NCBI GenBank assembly: GCA_944332075.1
Contig: CALVJL010000004.1
Span: 62,001-126,000, forward strand
Source: an uncultured Bacilli bacterium
GTDB lineage: Bacteria; Bacillota_I; Bacilli_A; RFN20; CAG-449
Length of the DNA stretch: 64,000 nucleotides
Direction of reading: 5' to 3'
The position numbers were made by a program, and so were the translations under genes. Positions 46,011-54,344 of the stretch are shown piece after piece. Numbering within the stretch: the first letter of the stretch is position 1; each line of letters opens with the position of its first letter. A model generated the notes under the pieces. It did no database searches and had not been told where the DNA came from. It saw only the letters and a list, made by a program, of their open reading frames with translations.

Positions 46011-46040
46011 AACCACTAGGGTTAGCCTTAGTGGTTTTTC
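46011..46040 (+). terminator. Hairpin between rpmH and rnpA
   Basis: 8-bp stem AACCACTA/TAGTGGTT (46011-46018, 46029-46036), extended by AGG/CCT with a bulge, followed by TTTCT. A partial terminator here would give more rpmH than rnpA mRNA, which is common at this locus. Confidence 0.7.
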
Positions 46041-46058
46041 TACAATGGAGGAAAAACG

Positions 46059-46412
46059 ATGGAAAAAAAGTTGAGAGTTAAATCAAAACAAGATTTCCAA
46101 AAAGTTATTTCATCCAAAAAGAGTTTAGCTAATGACTCATTTGTAATCTACTATCTTAAAAACGAGTATCCCGATCCTCGATTTGGAATATCGGCATCGA
46201 AAAAAGTTGGAGGAGCTGTTATTAGAGTTAAAGTTAGAAGACAGATCCGCGCGATGATTTGGGATTTATTAAAACAAGGGATAATCGAGAAACTTGATTA
46301 TGTGGTGATTGTCCGTAAAGGGTTCCTCAAAAAGAACTATCACCAAAATGAAGAAGAATTAAGTAAGTTATTTAAAAAAATTGGAGGAATAACTAATGCA
46401 AAAAAAGACTAA
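46059..46412 (+). CDS. rnpA: Ribonuclease P protein component
   Basis: A 117-aa basic protein that binds RNase P RNA and tRNA leaders. Signature segments are RVKSKQDFQKVISSKKS, RFGISASKKVGGAVIRVKVRRQIR (the RNR-type motif) and DYVVIVRKGF. Its 3' end overlaps yidC by 17 nt. Ribosome binding site GGAGGAAAAACG. Confidence 0.96.
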   Translation: MEKKLRVKSKQDFQKVISSKKSLANDSFVIYYLKNEYPDPRFGISASKKVGGAVIRVKVRRQIRAMIWDLLKQGIIEKLDYVVIVRKGFLKKNYHQNEEELSKLFKKIGGITNAKKD

Positions 46413-47820
46413 ATGGAAGATAGCCGCCCTGTTTATCGGATTAGTCGCTTTAACAGGATGTACTAAATCTTTCTGTACTGTCCAAGATAAGGCCAATATG
46501 ATGGTTACTTATGAAAGGGCAGATGCCGGCAATGATAAAACAAATCTCCAGGTGATAATTGAAGACGTTAATAAAACAGATCTTTATTTTGCACCAAGTG
46601 AGACATTCTTCGTCTATATCGAAGAAAAAGTTGCTGAAACCGTCAAATCTTATTATTCAAGCACAGAACTTACCTATACCGTTGAAGGTGAGGAAGTCAC
46701 TAAAAAATACTCTGATATTCAAGTGACAGAATTAACTTCAGAAGGAGCAGTTCGTTCAGCATTCATCGAAAGTAATGAATATGCATTAACTAAGTATGCA
46801 AAAGAAGGAACAACTTCTCTTAATGATATTTGGTCAAATTATCGTCTTTGGAGAAATGAAGCTCTTAATAACGGTTTAACTATCGATGATTTAGGAACTA
46901 ACTATTTCTTTACTTCCTTAGAAAGTAAGTTTAATACCTATACAAATTCAATAACTGCTTGTATTACACCAGTTGATGGAGTATTCGATGGGTTGAAATT
47001 AGAAGGCAAGTCTTGGGGTGATGCTTTCCATTACGGAATCCTTGAAGGCTTATTAGTCTGGCCAATCTCAGCGATGTTATATTACTTCGCGACAGGAATG
47101 CATTCATTAGGTGTCGGAGGAATTATCTTATCTATTTTCTTCGTTACCTTAATTATCAGAGGTGTCTTGATGCTTTTAACATTAAAGCAAACAATGAGCC
47201 AAACAAGAATGCAGGAATTACAGCCAGAGCTTGAAGCTTTACAAGCTAAATATCCACACGCACAAGATAATCAATACGAGAAACAAGCTCTTGCTCAAGA
47301 ACAGATGAAATTATATAAGAAATATAAGATTAATCCGTTCGGAATGATTATTACCTTAGTTTTACAGTTTATTATCTTTATCCCTGTTTGGGGAGCTATG
47401 CAAGGATCAGCAATCCTTAGAGACGGCGATTTATTCGGCTTGAGTTTATCCGCTCAAACCGGTAACTCTATTCTCAACTGGTCAGGTTGGGCAAGCGGAG
47501 TAGCTTTAATTCTCTTTATCGTAATGGCTTTAGCCCAAGCAGTCGGTATGTTCCTTCCGCAGTTCTTACAAAAGAGAAGAGCTAAGAAGAATGGTAAAAC
47601 CCCTAAAACAGCAATGATGTCTCAACAAGCTAAAACGATGAAAATCACACAAATTGTTATGTTCTGTATGATTTTATTCACCGGCTTTATGTTACCAGTT
47701 GCTATGGCAATTTATTGGACTATCGCTGCTATCATTACTTTATGTCAATCTCTTATTGTTCAACTTATCGTAGCAAAGCACTCCGATAAGAAAAAATTTG
47801 CAAAATATAAAACCAAATAA
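46396..47820 (+). CDS. yidC: Membrane protein insertase YidC (SpoIIIJ type, lipoprotein)
   Basis: A 474-aa insertase. It has a lipoprotein signal (VALTGC, Cys22), an unusually long extracellular domain (about 25-210) compared with the short one of Bacillus SpoIIIJ, and five core membrane helices starting at about 225. The conserved hydrophilic groove region is RGVLMLLTLKQTMSQTRMQELQPE and FIPVWGAMQGS. It is followed after 11 nt by jag. The long N-terminal domain without the fold typical of Gram-negative YidC is notable. Confidence 0.93.
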   Translation: MQKKTKWKIAALFIGLVALTGCTKSFCTVQDKANMMVTYERADAGNDKTNLQVIIEDVNKTDLYFAPSETFFVYIEEKVAETVKSYYSSTELTYTVEGEEVTKKYSDIQVTELTSEGAVRSAFIESNEYALTKYAKEGTTSLNDIWSNYRLWRNEALNNGLTIDDLGTNYFFTSLESKFNTYTNSITACITPVDGVFDGLKLEGKSWGDAFHYGILEGLLVWPISAMLYYFATGMHSLGVGGIILSIFFVTLIIRGVLMLLTLKQTMSQTRMQELQPELEALQAKYPHAQDNQYEKQALAQEQMKLYKKYKINPFGMIITLVLQFIIFIPVWGAMQGSAILRDGDLFGLSLSAQTGNSILNWSGWASGVALILFIVMALAQAVGMFLPQFLQKRRAKKNGKTPKTAMMSQQAKTMKITQIVMFCMILFTGFMLPVAMAIYWTIAAIITLCQSLIVQLIVAKHSDKKKFAKYKTK

Positions 47821-47831
47821 GGAGTGAAACA

Positions 47832-48416
47832 ATGATTTACGAAGGAAAAACATTAAACGAAGCAATTAAAAATGCTGCAGAAGCTGAATATTGCTCAGAA
47901 GAAGAAATCGAATATCTCTTACTTGAAGAAGATGATGAACACGCAAAGATCGAAGTTTTCACAATTATGGATGTTATCGCTTTTGCTCAAAAATATGTCC
48001 ATGATGGAATTGAAACTTTAGGTTTTGATAACAAAGTAACACCATCTTTAAATGACGGAGTTATTAAATTAAGAATTGAATCAGACCGTAATGCAATTTT
48101 AATCGGCAAAGAAGGTAAATCATTACAATCTCTTAATGAGTTAACAAAAATTGCAGTGAACAACCGTTATAAAAAGAGATATCGGATCTTACTCGATATC
48201 GGTAATTATAAAGTTGAAAAGTATGAAAGAACTATCCGTTTAGCAAAAAGACTTGCTCACGAAGTTCAAAATACTAAAAATGATGTAACGCTTGATTATT
48301 TAACTCCAGATGAAAGAAGAGCGGTTCATAATGCTTTAGCAGGTATGCCGCATATCAAAACCGAGTCTGACGGGGTTGGTAAAGAAAGAAGACTTTCAAT
48401 TAAATATATCGATTAA
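47832..48416 (+). CDS. jag: RNA-binding protein Jag/KhpB
   Basis: A 194-aa protein with Jag_N (1-55), KH (about 70-135, IESDRNAILIGKEGKSLQSLNEL) and R3H (about 140-194, with the LTPDERRAVHNAL segment). It binds RNA and affects cell shape and division genes in Firmicutes. Last gene of rpmH-rnpA-yidC-jag, ended by a strong terminator. Confidence 0.95.
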   Translation: MIYEGKTLNEAIKNAAEAEYCSEEEIEYLLLEEDDEHAKIEVFTIMDVIAFAQKYVHDGIETLGFDNKVTPSLNDGVIKLRIESDRNAILIGKEGKSLQSLNELTKIAVNNRYKKRYRILLDIGNYKVEKYERTIRLAKRLAHEVQNTKNDVTLDYLTPDERRAVHNALAGMPHIKTESDGVGKERRLSIKYID

Positions 48417-48421
48417 TTATT

Positions 48422-48450
48422 AAGGATTGCAAAAAGGCAATCCTTTTTTC
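48422..48450 (+). terminator. Terminator of the rpmH-rnpA-yidC-jag operon
   Basis: 9-bp stem AAGGATTGC/GCAATCCTT with a 6-nt loop, then TTTTC. Confidence 0.9.
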
Positions 48451-48501
48451 TTGAAATTATAGTTTTTCAAAGTTATTTTACTTAATATAGATGTTAGATT
48501 T

Positions 48502-49032
48502 ATGAGTAAAAGATACGCTGAATTAATCAATCAGATTAGAAATGAAAACAATATGTCGCGTGAACAATTCTCAGAAGAGTTGTCGGTTAGTCAGGCGACT
48601 GTTATCCGTTGGGAAAAAGGTGTTAGTATACCTAGTTATGAGAGTTTGATTAAAATCGGTAAGATGAGTAAGAATAAGAATTTTAATTTGTTTAAAGAAA
48701 TTAAAATTAATTATCTTAAAGATATGTCTGCTGTTATGAATGCTCAGATAATGAATATTACAAGCATTGTTATAAGTGGTGTCTGTCTAGCTATAGTAAT
48801 ATTTTTCAATATATTTGCTTGGATTGTATCTGGGGTACTTTTTGATAACTCTGGTCATACAAAAAGTTACGATTTTTCTTCGGTAGAAATAATAATTTTT
48901 GTTATAATATTGATTTTTAATATTGCTTGGCTAATTTTATCAATAAGAAAACTTCTTTATACTTTAGAATCAAAAAGAAACTTAAAGGCTTTGATGGAGA
49001 AAATTAAAGATGAAAACGCAAGAAATATCTGA
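48502..49032 (+). CDS. XRE-type HTH protein with two membrane helices
   Basis: A 176-aa protein. An XRE/Cro-type HTH is at about 8-60 (MSREQFSEELSVSQATVIRWEKG). Two membrane helices follow at about 85-112 and 128-150, with a short basic C-terminus. Such HTH-TM proteins are thought to be membrane-tethered regulators or sensors. No clear ribosome binding site lies before the ATG. The end overlaps the next HTH-TM gene by 23 nt. Confidence 0.85.
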   Translation: MSKRYAELINQIRNENNMSREQFSEELSVSQATVIRWEKGVSIPSYESLIKIGKMSKNKNFNLFKEIKINYLKDMSAVMNAQIMNITSIVISGVCLAIVIFFNIFAWIVSGVLFDNSGHTKSYDFSSVEIIIFVIILIFNIAWLILSIRKLLYTLESKRNLKALMEKIKDENARNI

Positions 49033-49516
49033 GTATATCCATAAATTAAGAAAAGGCAAGGGTATAAAACAGGAAAAACTTGCAGAAATTCTAAAGGTAT
49101 CTAGACAAACTATCTCAAATTGGGAAACTGGTAAAACTATTCCAACAACAGAAAATGTTGAAGCAATGTCAAAGTATTTTAATGTTCCGTTTTCTTCTTT
49201 TGGCTTGGTTGAAGAAGAGGAAGAAAAGATATCAGAATTAGAAATCATTAGAATATTTAAGCGAAATTATAAATTACTTTTAGTAATATTAATTATCATA
49301 AGTATTATTGAATTTATTCTAATGTTTATTGGTGGAATAACATTAGGCTCATCTTATCATTCTGATTATATTGAAGATGGGATTGTTAATGACATTCCAT
49401 ATTATAGTACTTTTTATATAATTCTAATATTCATTATTCTTGATTTGATTGCTTTTATAGTAGTTACTATACTTATTTTAAGGCTACATAAAAAAATTAC
49501 TAAAAAGGAAATTTGA
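49010..49516 (+). CDS. Second XRE-type HTH protein with two membrane helices
   Basis: A 168-aa protein. The HTH is at about 4-58 (KLRKGKGIKQEKLAEILKVSRQTISNWETGK) and two membrane helices at about 92-115 and 135-160. The architecture equals that of its upstream neighbour but the sequences are quite different, so this is not a recent duplication. It starts inside the previous gene and ends TGA. The next gene follows after 10 nt. Confidence 0.85.
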   Translation: MKTQEISEYIHKLRKGKGIKQEKLAEILKVSRQTISNWETGKTIPTTENVEAMSKYFNVPFSSFGLVEEEEEKISELEIIRIFKRNYKLLLVILIIISIIEFILMFIGGITLGSSYHSDYIEDGIVNDIPYYSTFYIILIFIILDLIAFIVVTILILRLHKKITKKEI

Positions 49517-49526
49517 GGAAGGTTAT

Positions 49527-49991
49527 ATGGTTAATTTTTTATTGTTAGGTTTGTTTGTCGGGGGAATGACAACAGGATGCATTACTCCTTTAACTATTGA
49601 TAAACCTATAATGGTAACAAAACAAGAAAGTGTTGATATAGAAGAACGAGCGTTCACTAATTTAGATATTTCACTTGATTGTATTGATAAAACTACTGTA
49701 AGAGCTACGATAAAAAATACATTCACAATTTTTCCATCACTAGTTCCGGTTGATGCATATCTTTATTTTACGTATTATTGGCCGGATTCGTATGAAGATA
49801 TGGATTTAGTTGATGAAGTTCATGTTGATGATTTAAATATGGGTGAAAGTCTATATCTTGAATATCCTGCAATTAAAATGACATACTATATGTGCAGATG
49901 CGTATATATGGAGAGTGGTTATTATAAAGAATTGATAACCCCTCTACACTATATGAATTCAAATATGGTTATTGGCGAAATTGTTCAATAG
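49527..49991 (+). CDS. Small exported-type protein, unrecognised
   Basis: A 154-aa protein. The N-terminus MVNFLLLGLFVGGMTTGCITPL is hydrophobic and ends in a cysteine (18) like a lipobox, although the -3 position is not a good match and the basic n-region is missing. The remaining part is beta-rich with a DVDDL-type acidic patch and several Tyr residues. Ribosome binding site GAGGAAGGTTAT. It is third in the HTH-TM operon and could be the effector that the two HTH proteins control. I recognise no family. Confidence 0.7.
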   Translation: MVNFLLLGLFVGGMTTGCITPLTIDKPIMVTKQESVDIEERAFTNLDISLDCIDKTTVRATIKNTFTIFPSLVPVDAYLYFTYYWPDSYEDMDLVDEVHVDDLNMGESLYLEYPAIKMTYYMCRCVYMESGYYKELITPLHYMNSNMVIGEIVQ

Positions 49992-50070
49992 TAAATGTAA
50001 AACGCATGACAACAAATGTCAAATGTATGATATTGTCAAACAATGTCAAATAATGCACTATTTATTTGGA

Positions 50071-50090
50071 TATAGTATCTAGGTACTATA
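50071..50090. promoter_or_regulatory. Inverted repeat overlapping a -10 element
   Basis: TATAGTA (50071-50077), 6-bp spacer, TACTATA (50084-50090), 7-bp perfect arms. TACTAT (50084-50089) can serve as -10 with TTTATT 17 bp upstream (50061-50066). It is a good candidate operator for one of the neighbouring XRE-type proteins. Three TGTCAAA copies stand just upstream (50008-50050). Confidence 0.55.
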
Positions 50091-50095
50091 GTGGG

Positions 50096-50313
50096 GTTAT
50101 GATTATTTCGGTTGTTAGAACTGATATCAAATAAAGTTATTGAGTAACTTTAGGTTGGTGAAGCTTTATCAATTACGCAACAGTTGATAATGTTTGAGAT
50201 CAATAAGTAAAATATTGCTTTTGATATTACAATAAATCAATTGGTAGCCTTGTTGAGTAAAACGAAGTTATTATAAAAGAAACTTCTGTGAGTTGATCAC
50301 GGAAGTTTTTTTT
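50096..50313 (+). ncRNA. Candidate structured RNA beside the HTH-TM cluster
   Basis: About 218 nt with no credible ORF. Stem-loops in order: AAAGTTA/TAACTTT (50133-50139, 50145-50151), TTATCAA/TTGATAA (50166-50172, 50184-50190), a third from ATCAATAAG/CTTTTGAT (about 50199-50225), and an 11-bp terminator with one wobble, AACTTCTGTGA/TCACGGAAGTT (50281-50291, 50297-50307), followed by eight T. The promoter is controlled by the inverted repeat at 50071-50090. An 11-codon ORF begins at 50099 but has poor support. No gene follows on this strand. Confidence 0.5.
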
Positions 50314-50315
50314 GT

Positions 50316-50346
50316 TAGAAAAAAGTTCTAGCATTTAACTAGAACT
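50316..50346 (-). terminator. Terminator of the 278-aa HTH-membrane gene
   Basis: 8-bp stem AGTTCTAG/CTAGAACT (50324-50331, 50339-50346) followed by TTTTTTCT on the minus strand. Confidence 0.85.
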
Positions 50347-50347
50347 G

Positions 50348-51184
50348 TTATTTCTTAATTTGAGAACTTTGCAAAATATAGACTTTTTCTTCTCCGTTAT
50401 AGGAAATAGCTACGCGGTCGTAATTCTTAACGATAATCGACATAACTTTGATTAAAGCGATACCTAAGATTAAAGAAACAACCGCTAAAGTGATAACAAC
50501 GTAAATTAATTGATTTCCTTTCGTTGTTTCTTGAGTGAATAAACTAAATAAATCAGTTACTGAGAATAAAAGGTTTAAGATAACAATTACGTTGAAACGG
50601 AAGGATACTTTCCTCGATGAAACTTGCAATTTATCATCGAGATGGATTAGATGGGCAATCATCGTTTTATTGAATGTATTGAGTTTAACTCTAGGTTTTA
50701 AGAATAGTAATGAGACGATGGTTGAAAGGAAAATCAAAGCTGTTAATAAGTTAAAGATAGATGGAACTGACCAGAAATGGTCAAGGTAGATAGTAATTGA
50801 TGATTGAGCGATAATTACTCCGGCAATTATTAACGAAAGAATAATTCCAAAGAGTTTATGGCTTAAGAAATGAGAATTATTATAAACATAATATTTATCG
50901 CCTTTATCAATTAATTCCTTCTCTTTTTGCTTATTTTCCGCGGCAGTCGGTTTTACTTCTTTTTTTATTAATGATTCTTCATCAATATTATATTTTTCGC
51001 AGAAGCGGTAGAGTTCTTCTTTGCTAGGCATTACTTTTGCCTGATTTAATGTCCATTTTTCTAAATTCTTTTCGTTTACAGAAATAGAATCCGCTAATTC
51101 TTTAATTGATAAATGCTGATCTTTTAAGACTTTTTGTAAAGCTAATGATAAAGCTTTTCTATCGATTATTAAATCTTTACTCAT
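50348..51184 (-). CDS. HTH protein with four membrane helices
   Basis: A 278-aa protein. The N-terminal XRE-like HTH is at about 8-70 (LSIKELADSISVNEKNLEKW). A charged linker (about 73-100) is followed by about four membrane helices (about 112-132, 143-163, 200-220, 232-252) and a short tail. Same architecture as the two HTH-TM genes across the RNA on the other strand. Its start overlaps the chorismate mutase stop by 8 nt, so it is the last gene of the operon ArsP_2-like permease, chorismate mutase, HTH protein. Confidence 0.8.
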   Translation of the reverse strand: MSKDLIIDRKALSLALQKVLKDQHLSIKELADSISVNEKNLEKWTLNQAKVMPSKEELYRFCEKYNIDEESLIKKEVKPTAAENKQKEKELIDKGDKYYVYNNSHFLSHKLFGIILSLIIAGVIIAQSSITIYLDHFWSVPSIFNLLTALIFLSTIVSLLFLKPRVKLNTFNKTMIAHLIHLDDKLQVSSRKVSFRFNVIVILNLLFSVTDLFSLFTQETTKGNQLIYVVITLAVVSLILGIALIKVMSIIVKNYDRVAISYNGEEKVYILQSSQIKK

Positions 51185-51455
51185 GCTTATCCCCTCCTAA
51201 TAGTTTTATTTGATAATTCTTTGATAATTCGAGAATATTCAATAAAAATAGTCTATAAAAAGGCAATATGTCTTCATTTATTGAATAAGATAAAGAATTA
51301 ATCATTTCTTTTTCTCGTGATTTTTGAAAAATAGGTAATGATTTTGATTTTTTTATTAAAGCTATTTGCTTAACGATTTCCATCCTTTTTAGAAATAAGG
51401 ATTTCATTTCTTTATCAATATCATCAATCTCTTTTCTTAAATCATCTAACTCCAT
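51177..51455 (-). CDS. Stand-alone chorismate mutase (AroQ type)
   Basis: A 92-aa all-helical protein, LDDLRKEIDDIDKEMKSLFLKRMEIVKQIALIKK, matching the AroQ fold; the R in LRKEID, R in KRMEIV, K in IKK and Q in PIFQKSREKEM segments are the usual ligand contacts. The enzyme turns chorismate to prephenate for Phe/Tyr. A free domain is unusual in a genome with no other aromatic-pathway gene in view. Ribosome binding site GAAGAGG. Confidence 0.85.
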   Translation of the reverse strand: MELDDLRKEIDDIDKEMKSLFLKRMEIVKQIALIKKSKSLPIFQKSREKEMINSLSYSINEDILPFYRLFLLNILELSKNYQIKLLGGDKHE

Positions 51456-51472
51456 AGGTTATTGCCTCTTCT

Positions 51473-52345
51473 TTAATTATAGATGAAAGTTGTTAAGTAA
51501 GAAGCGATTAATGCAGCAAAAATTAAAATACCTAAAATTAATAAGATATGTTTACGTCCGTCTTTGCTTTTTAAAATATATAAAATACCTAAGCCGGCAT
51601 TAACCATTAATCCGCCTAACAAAGCTCCAAAACCTAAGCCGTCGAGCAGATATAATTTAGTTAAAACAACTGATGAGGCACAGTTAGGGATTAATCCAAC
51701 GATAATTGATAATAAAGGCGCTAAATATTTTGCAGATGATAAGAATGATAATAATCTTTCTTCTGTAACAAAATAGATAATCGTTCCAAAAATTATATTG
51801 ATGATAAGAACATAAAGGAAGATTTTTAAAGAATGGATTAATGGATGGAAAAGATGTTCTTTCCAAGATGATTCTTTTTCTTCTTCAATTTCATGATGGC
51901 AGCAACCGATATGATGAGCGTCTATTTCTTGATCGTTAGCTTCAACATATTGCTTTTTTAAACCTTCAACGAGGATAAAGTCGGTTAAATACCCAACAGC
52001 AAAGCCTAATACGAGTTTTATCAATAACAAAGGTAAGATTGTCATTAAGCCTTTTTGAGAAGTAAAGAGTAAAGGTAAAGCTTCATCGCTGCAGGCGATA
52101 AAAACTGCGACAATCGTGCCAACAGAGATATGTCTTTTGATAAACATATCCGCGGCAATAATAGAAATCCCGCATTGAGGAATTAAGCCTAATGAAGCAC
52201 CTAAAAGAGGCGAGACAGCTTGATGCTTAGTTAAAAGGTGAACAACTTTATTCTCGCAGAAAGATAATATCAGATGGAAGATGAAGACGACCGCGAAGAC
52301 CTTTAATGAGTCTAGTAATGGGTCGATTAATATAGCGTCTAACAT
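51473..52345 (-). CDS. ArsP_2-type metal permease (putative Mn/arsenic exporter)
   Basis: A 290-aa protein with about eight to ten membrane helices. Two related halves each carry a conserved signature: GLIPQCGISIIAA (about 53-65) and GLIPNCASSVVLT (about 215-227). A cytoplasmic loop at about 140-160 is rich in His and Cys (HHIGCCHHE) and may bind metal. The family is annotated as putative manganese transporter or heavy-metal exporter. There is no ribosome binding site; a TATAAA hexamer lies 5 nt before the ATG, so a leaderless mRNA is possible. Confidence 0.85.
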   Translation of the reverse strand: MLDAILIDPLLDSLKVFAVVFIFHLILSFCENKVVHLLTKHQAVSPLLGASLGLIPQCGISIIAADMFIKRHISVGTIVAVFIACSDEALPLLFTSQKGLMTILPLLLIKLVLGFAVGYLTDFILVEGLKKQYVEANDQEIDAHHIGCCHHEIEEEKESSWKEHLFHPLIHSLKIFLYVLIINIIFGTIIYFVTEERLLSFLSSAKYLAPLLSIIVGLIPNCASSVVLTKLYLLDGLGFGALLGGLMVNAGLGILYILKSKDGRKHILLILGILIFAALIASYLTTFIYN

Positions 52346-52438
52346 AAAAATTTATACAACGTAAATAATATCGGAAAGAGAGGCTTCATTCTAGTATTTT
52401 TCTTCTTTTGTAATAAAATAAATGTATTGGAGAAGAAT

Positions 52439-53248
52439 ATGAATTTTATTAAATATAAGTTTTCTGATACATATAAATATGGTGAAACATATTTTGCAGA
52501 TTTAAATTTTGAATATCAACATAAAAGAATCTATCGGAGAATTCGAGTCTTTTTGCCAGAAAATTACAATCAAGAAGAAAGATATCCGGTTTTATATATG
52601 TTAGACGGACAAAATCTTTTTGGTGATAATGACTGCCAGTTTTCTTCTTGGTACATTGAAAAAGAAATGCATAAATGGATTTCTTCTGGTCATAAAGGCT
52701 TTATCGTTGTCGGTATTGATTCACCGAAATCAGCGCTTAGAGAAGATGAATTATGCCCATATAAGGTCAATAAAAAAATTAATGACGGAATGAATCATCC
52801 TTATGGAGAAGTTCTTGGAGAATTTATCGCTTATAAAGTAAAAAAGGTTATCGATGAAAATTTTTCAACGTTAAAAGATAGAAAAAATACTGCGATTGGA
52901 GGTTCTTCTATGGGAGGATTGATGGCTTTCTATATTAAGAATTATTATCCTCAGATATTCTCTTATTCGCTTTGTTTTTCTCCGGCTTTCTTCCTTTATA
53001 CGCGTAATAGATTAAATAAAACCTATTTAGGTGAAAGAGAAAGAAAAGATCAAGGCTGCTATTTCTTCTATGTTGGAGGAACTGGTTTTGAAAAAGATTT
53101 CGTGGATGATACAATCTATGTTTATCAAGAGATAGTAAAAAGAGACAATATCGCCGCAAGATTATTTATTAAATCCGATGCTGAACATAATGAAGAAGCT
53201 TGGGAAAAAGTATTTTTAATTTCAATAGAGGATTGGTTAGAGAAGTGA
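52439..53248 (+). CDS. Alpha/beta-hydrolase, esterase D-like
   Basis: A 269-aa cytoplasmic esterase-like protein (no signal). The RRIRVFLPENYNQEERYPVLYMLDGQNLFGD pattern is typical of predicted alpha/beta-superfamily hydrolases (COG2819 type, as in IroE and related CE1 esterases). Nucleophile elbow GGSSMGG (about 158-164); catalytic His in DAEHNEEAW. I start at 52439 because TTGGAGAAGAAT is the ribosome binding site; a TTG start four codons earlier lies inside it. Its 3' end overlaps the convergent HD-domain gene by 12 nt. Confidence 0.87.
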   Translation: MNFIKYKFSDTYKYGETYFADLNFEYQHKRIYRRIRVFLPENYNQEERYPVLYMLDGQNLFGDNDCQFSSWYIEKEMHKWISSGHKGFIVVGIDSPKSALREDELCPYKVNKKINDGMNHPYGEVLGEFIAYKVKKVIDENFSTLKDRKNTAIGGSSMGGLMAFYIKNYYPQIFSYSLCFSPAFFLYTRNRLNKTYLGERERKDQGCYFFYVGGTGFEKDFVDDTIYVYQEIVKRDNIAARLFIKSDAEHNEEAWEKVFLISIEDWLEK

Positions 53249-53890
53249 TTGCTTATTAATGCAGAGATGGAAGGTTAAATTAAAATAGGCCGCGGCTTTT
53301 TTGCAGAGCATCATCCGCGATAAAAAGATTTCGAAATAATCCATGATTGAACAAATCGTATTATCAATTGTTAAATTTAATGTGAAAGTTTTCTTCTCTG
53401 CATCGAGAACGACTTTTGATTCCATAACGGCATAGTTAACTCTGTCATGGATACCAAATTCGCTGATATTCTTTCTTACCCGAGAACGACGGACATCGGT
53501 TTTATCTGCTAAAATAAGCGCGGAAGAAACGACGTTGACCGGATAAGCTGATGATTCATCGTGATTGCCAATTGCCATAATAATTGAAGCGATATCTTCT
53601 GTTGGCATACCCATTTTATCAAGTAACCGGAAAGCCATAATGGCTCCGGTTTTTGCATGGTCTTCTCTATTGATAATATTGCCAATATCATGCATATACG
53701 CGGCTATTTTGGCTAATTCAATCGTATGCTGATCATAGGAAAGATTTTTCAAAATGTATTCAACGACATCGACGCAGTGGCCGACATGCGCGAATGAATG
53801 TTCAGTATAACCAATTGCCTGCAAATAACGGTCAGCAGAGCTAATATAGGTAGCGATTTCTTTGTTTTGTCTTACTTCTTCAAATGTCAT
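53237..53890 (-). CDS. HD-domain phosphohydrolase
   Basis: A 217-aa metal-dependent phosphohydrolase. HD motif residues are H in SFAHVGHC, HD in YMHDIGNI, the H in INREDHAKTG, and H/D in IGNHDESS and LADKTDVRRSRVRKN. The substrate could be a nucleotide or cyclic nucleotide and is unknown. The start at 53890 is preceded by TAAGGAGTAAGAGT; 16 upstream in-frame codons overlap the neighbouring gene and have no such site. Next to a YfcE-type phosphoesterase in the same direction, 4 nt apart. Confidence 0.87.
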   Translation of the reverse strand: MTFEEVRQNKEIATYISSADRYLQAIGYTEHSFAHVGHCVDVVEYILKNLSYDQHTIELAKIAAYMHDIGNIINREDHAKTGAIMAFRLLDKMGMPTEDIASIIMAIGNHDESSAYPVNVVSSALILADKTDVRRSRVRKNISEFGIHDRVNYAVMESKVVLDAEKKTFTLNLTIDNTICSIMDYFEIFLSRMMLCKKAAAYFNLTFHLCINKQSLL

Positions 53891-53894
53891 ACTC

Positions 53895-54344
53895 TTACTC
53901 CTTAAATTCTTTAAATGAAAAATTAACATCGTTTTCATCGATGGTTATAACTAGATAAGTACCATAGTTATTATCTCTTGGCCGAGATAAAGAGCCAGGA
54001 TTAGCTACATAATGCTTGTCATCTATTTGGTAAAAATATCTTTTATGGGTATGCCCGGATAAAAAGATTAAAGCATTTTTGCTTAAAATGTATTCTTCAT
54101 CGATATAGTGATTGCCGTGTTCTAGATAAATATCGCCGTATTTGGTGTGAATAATCCGTGAAGGCGGATAATTATAGCCATAGTCGTTATTCCCTTTGAC
54201 AGAAACAAAAGGAGCGATTTCATACGGCATTAAACAGGAATCGCCTAAGTCTAAATAATAATCAAAGTCTTGATTATATAAATAAAGGAGATTCAAAGAA
54301 CTTGAATCTCCATGTACATCTGAAACAACCAGTAACTTAATCAT
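53895..54344 (-). CDS. YfcE-type metallophosphoesterase
   Basis: A 149-aa calcineurin-like phosphoesterase: MIKLLVVSDVHGD (metal motif DxH), YYLDLGDSC (GD), VKGNNDYG (GNxD), LEHGNH and GHTHKRYF (GHxH), ending in NPGSLSRPR. These are small phosphodiesterases on which the active site is complete. Start at 54344 (AAGAAAG upstream); it overlaps the end of the upstream SHOCT-like gene by 8 nt, so it is coupled. Confidence 0.92.
   Translation of the reverse strand: MIKLLVVSDVHGDSSSLNLLYLYNQDFDYYLDLGDSCLMPYEIAPFVSVKGNNDYGYNYPPSRIIHTKYGDIYLEHGNHYIDEEYILSKNALIFLSGHTHKRYFYQIDDKHYVANPGSLSRPRDNNYGTYLVITIDENDVNFSFKEFKE

Noticed and set aside
50099-50134. 11-codon leader peptide inside the 50.1-kb RNA
   Set aside because: Weak ribosome binding site and no downstream gene to attenuate.
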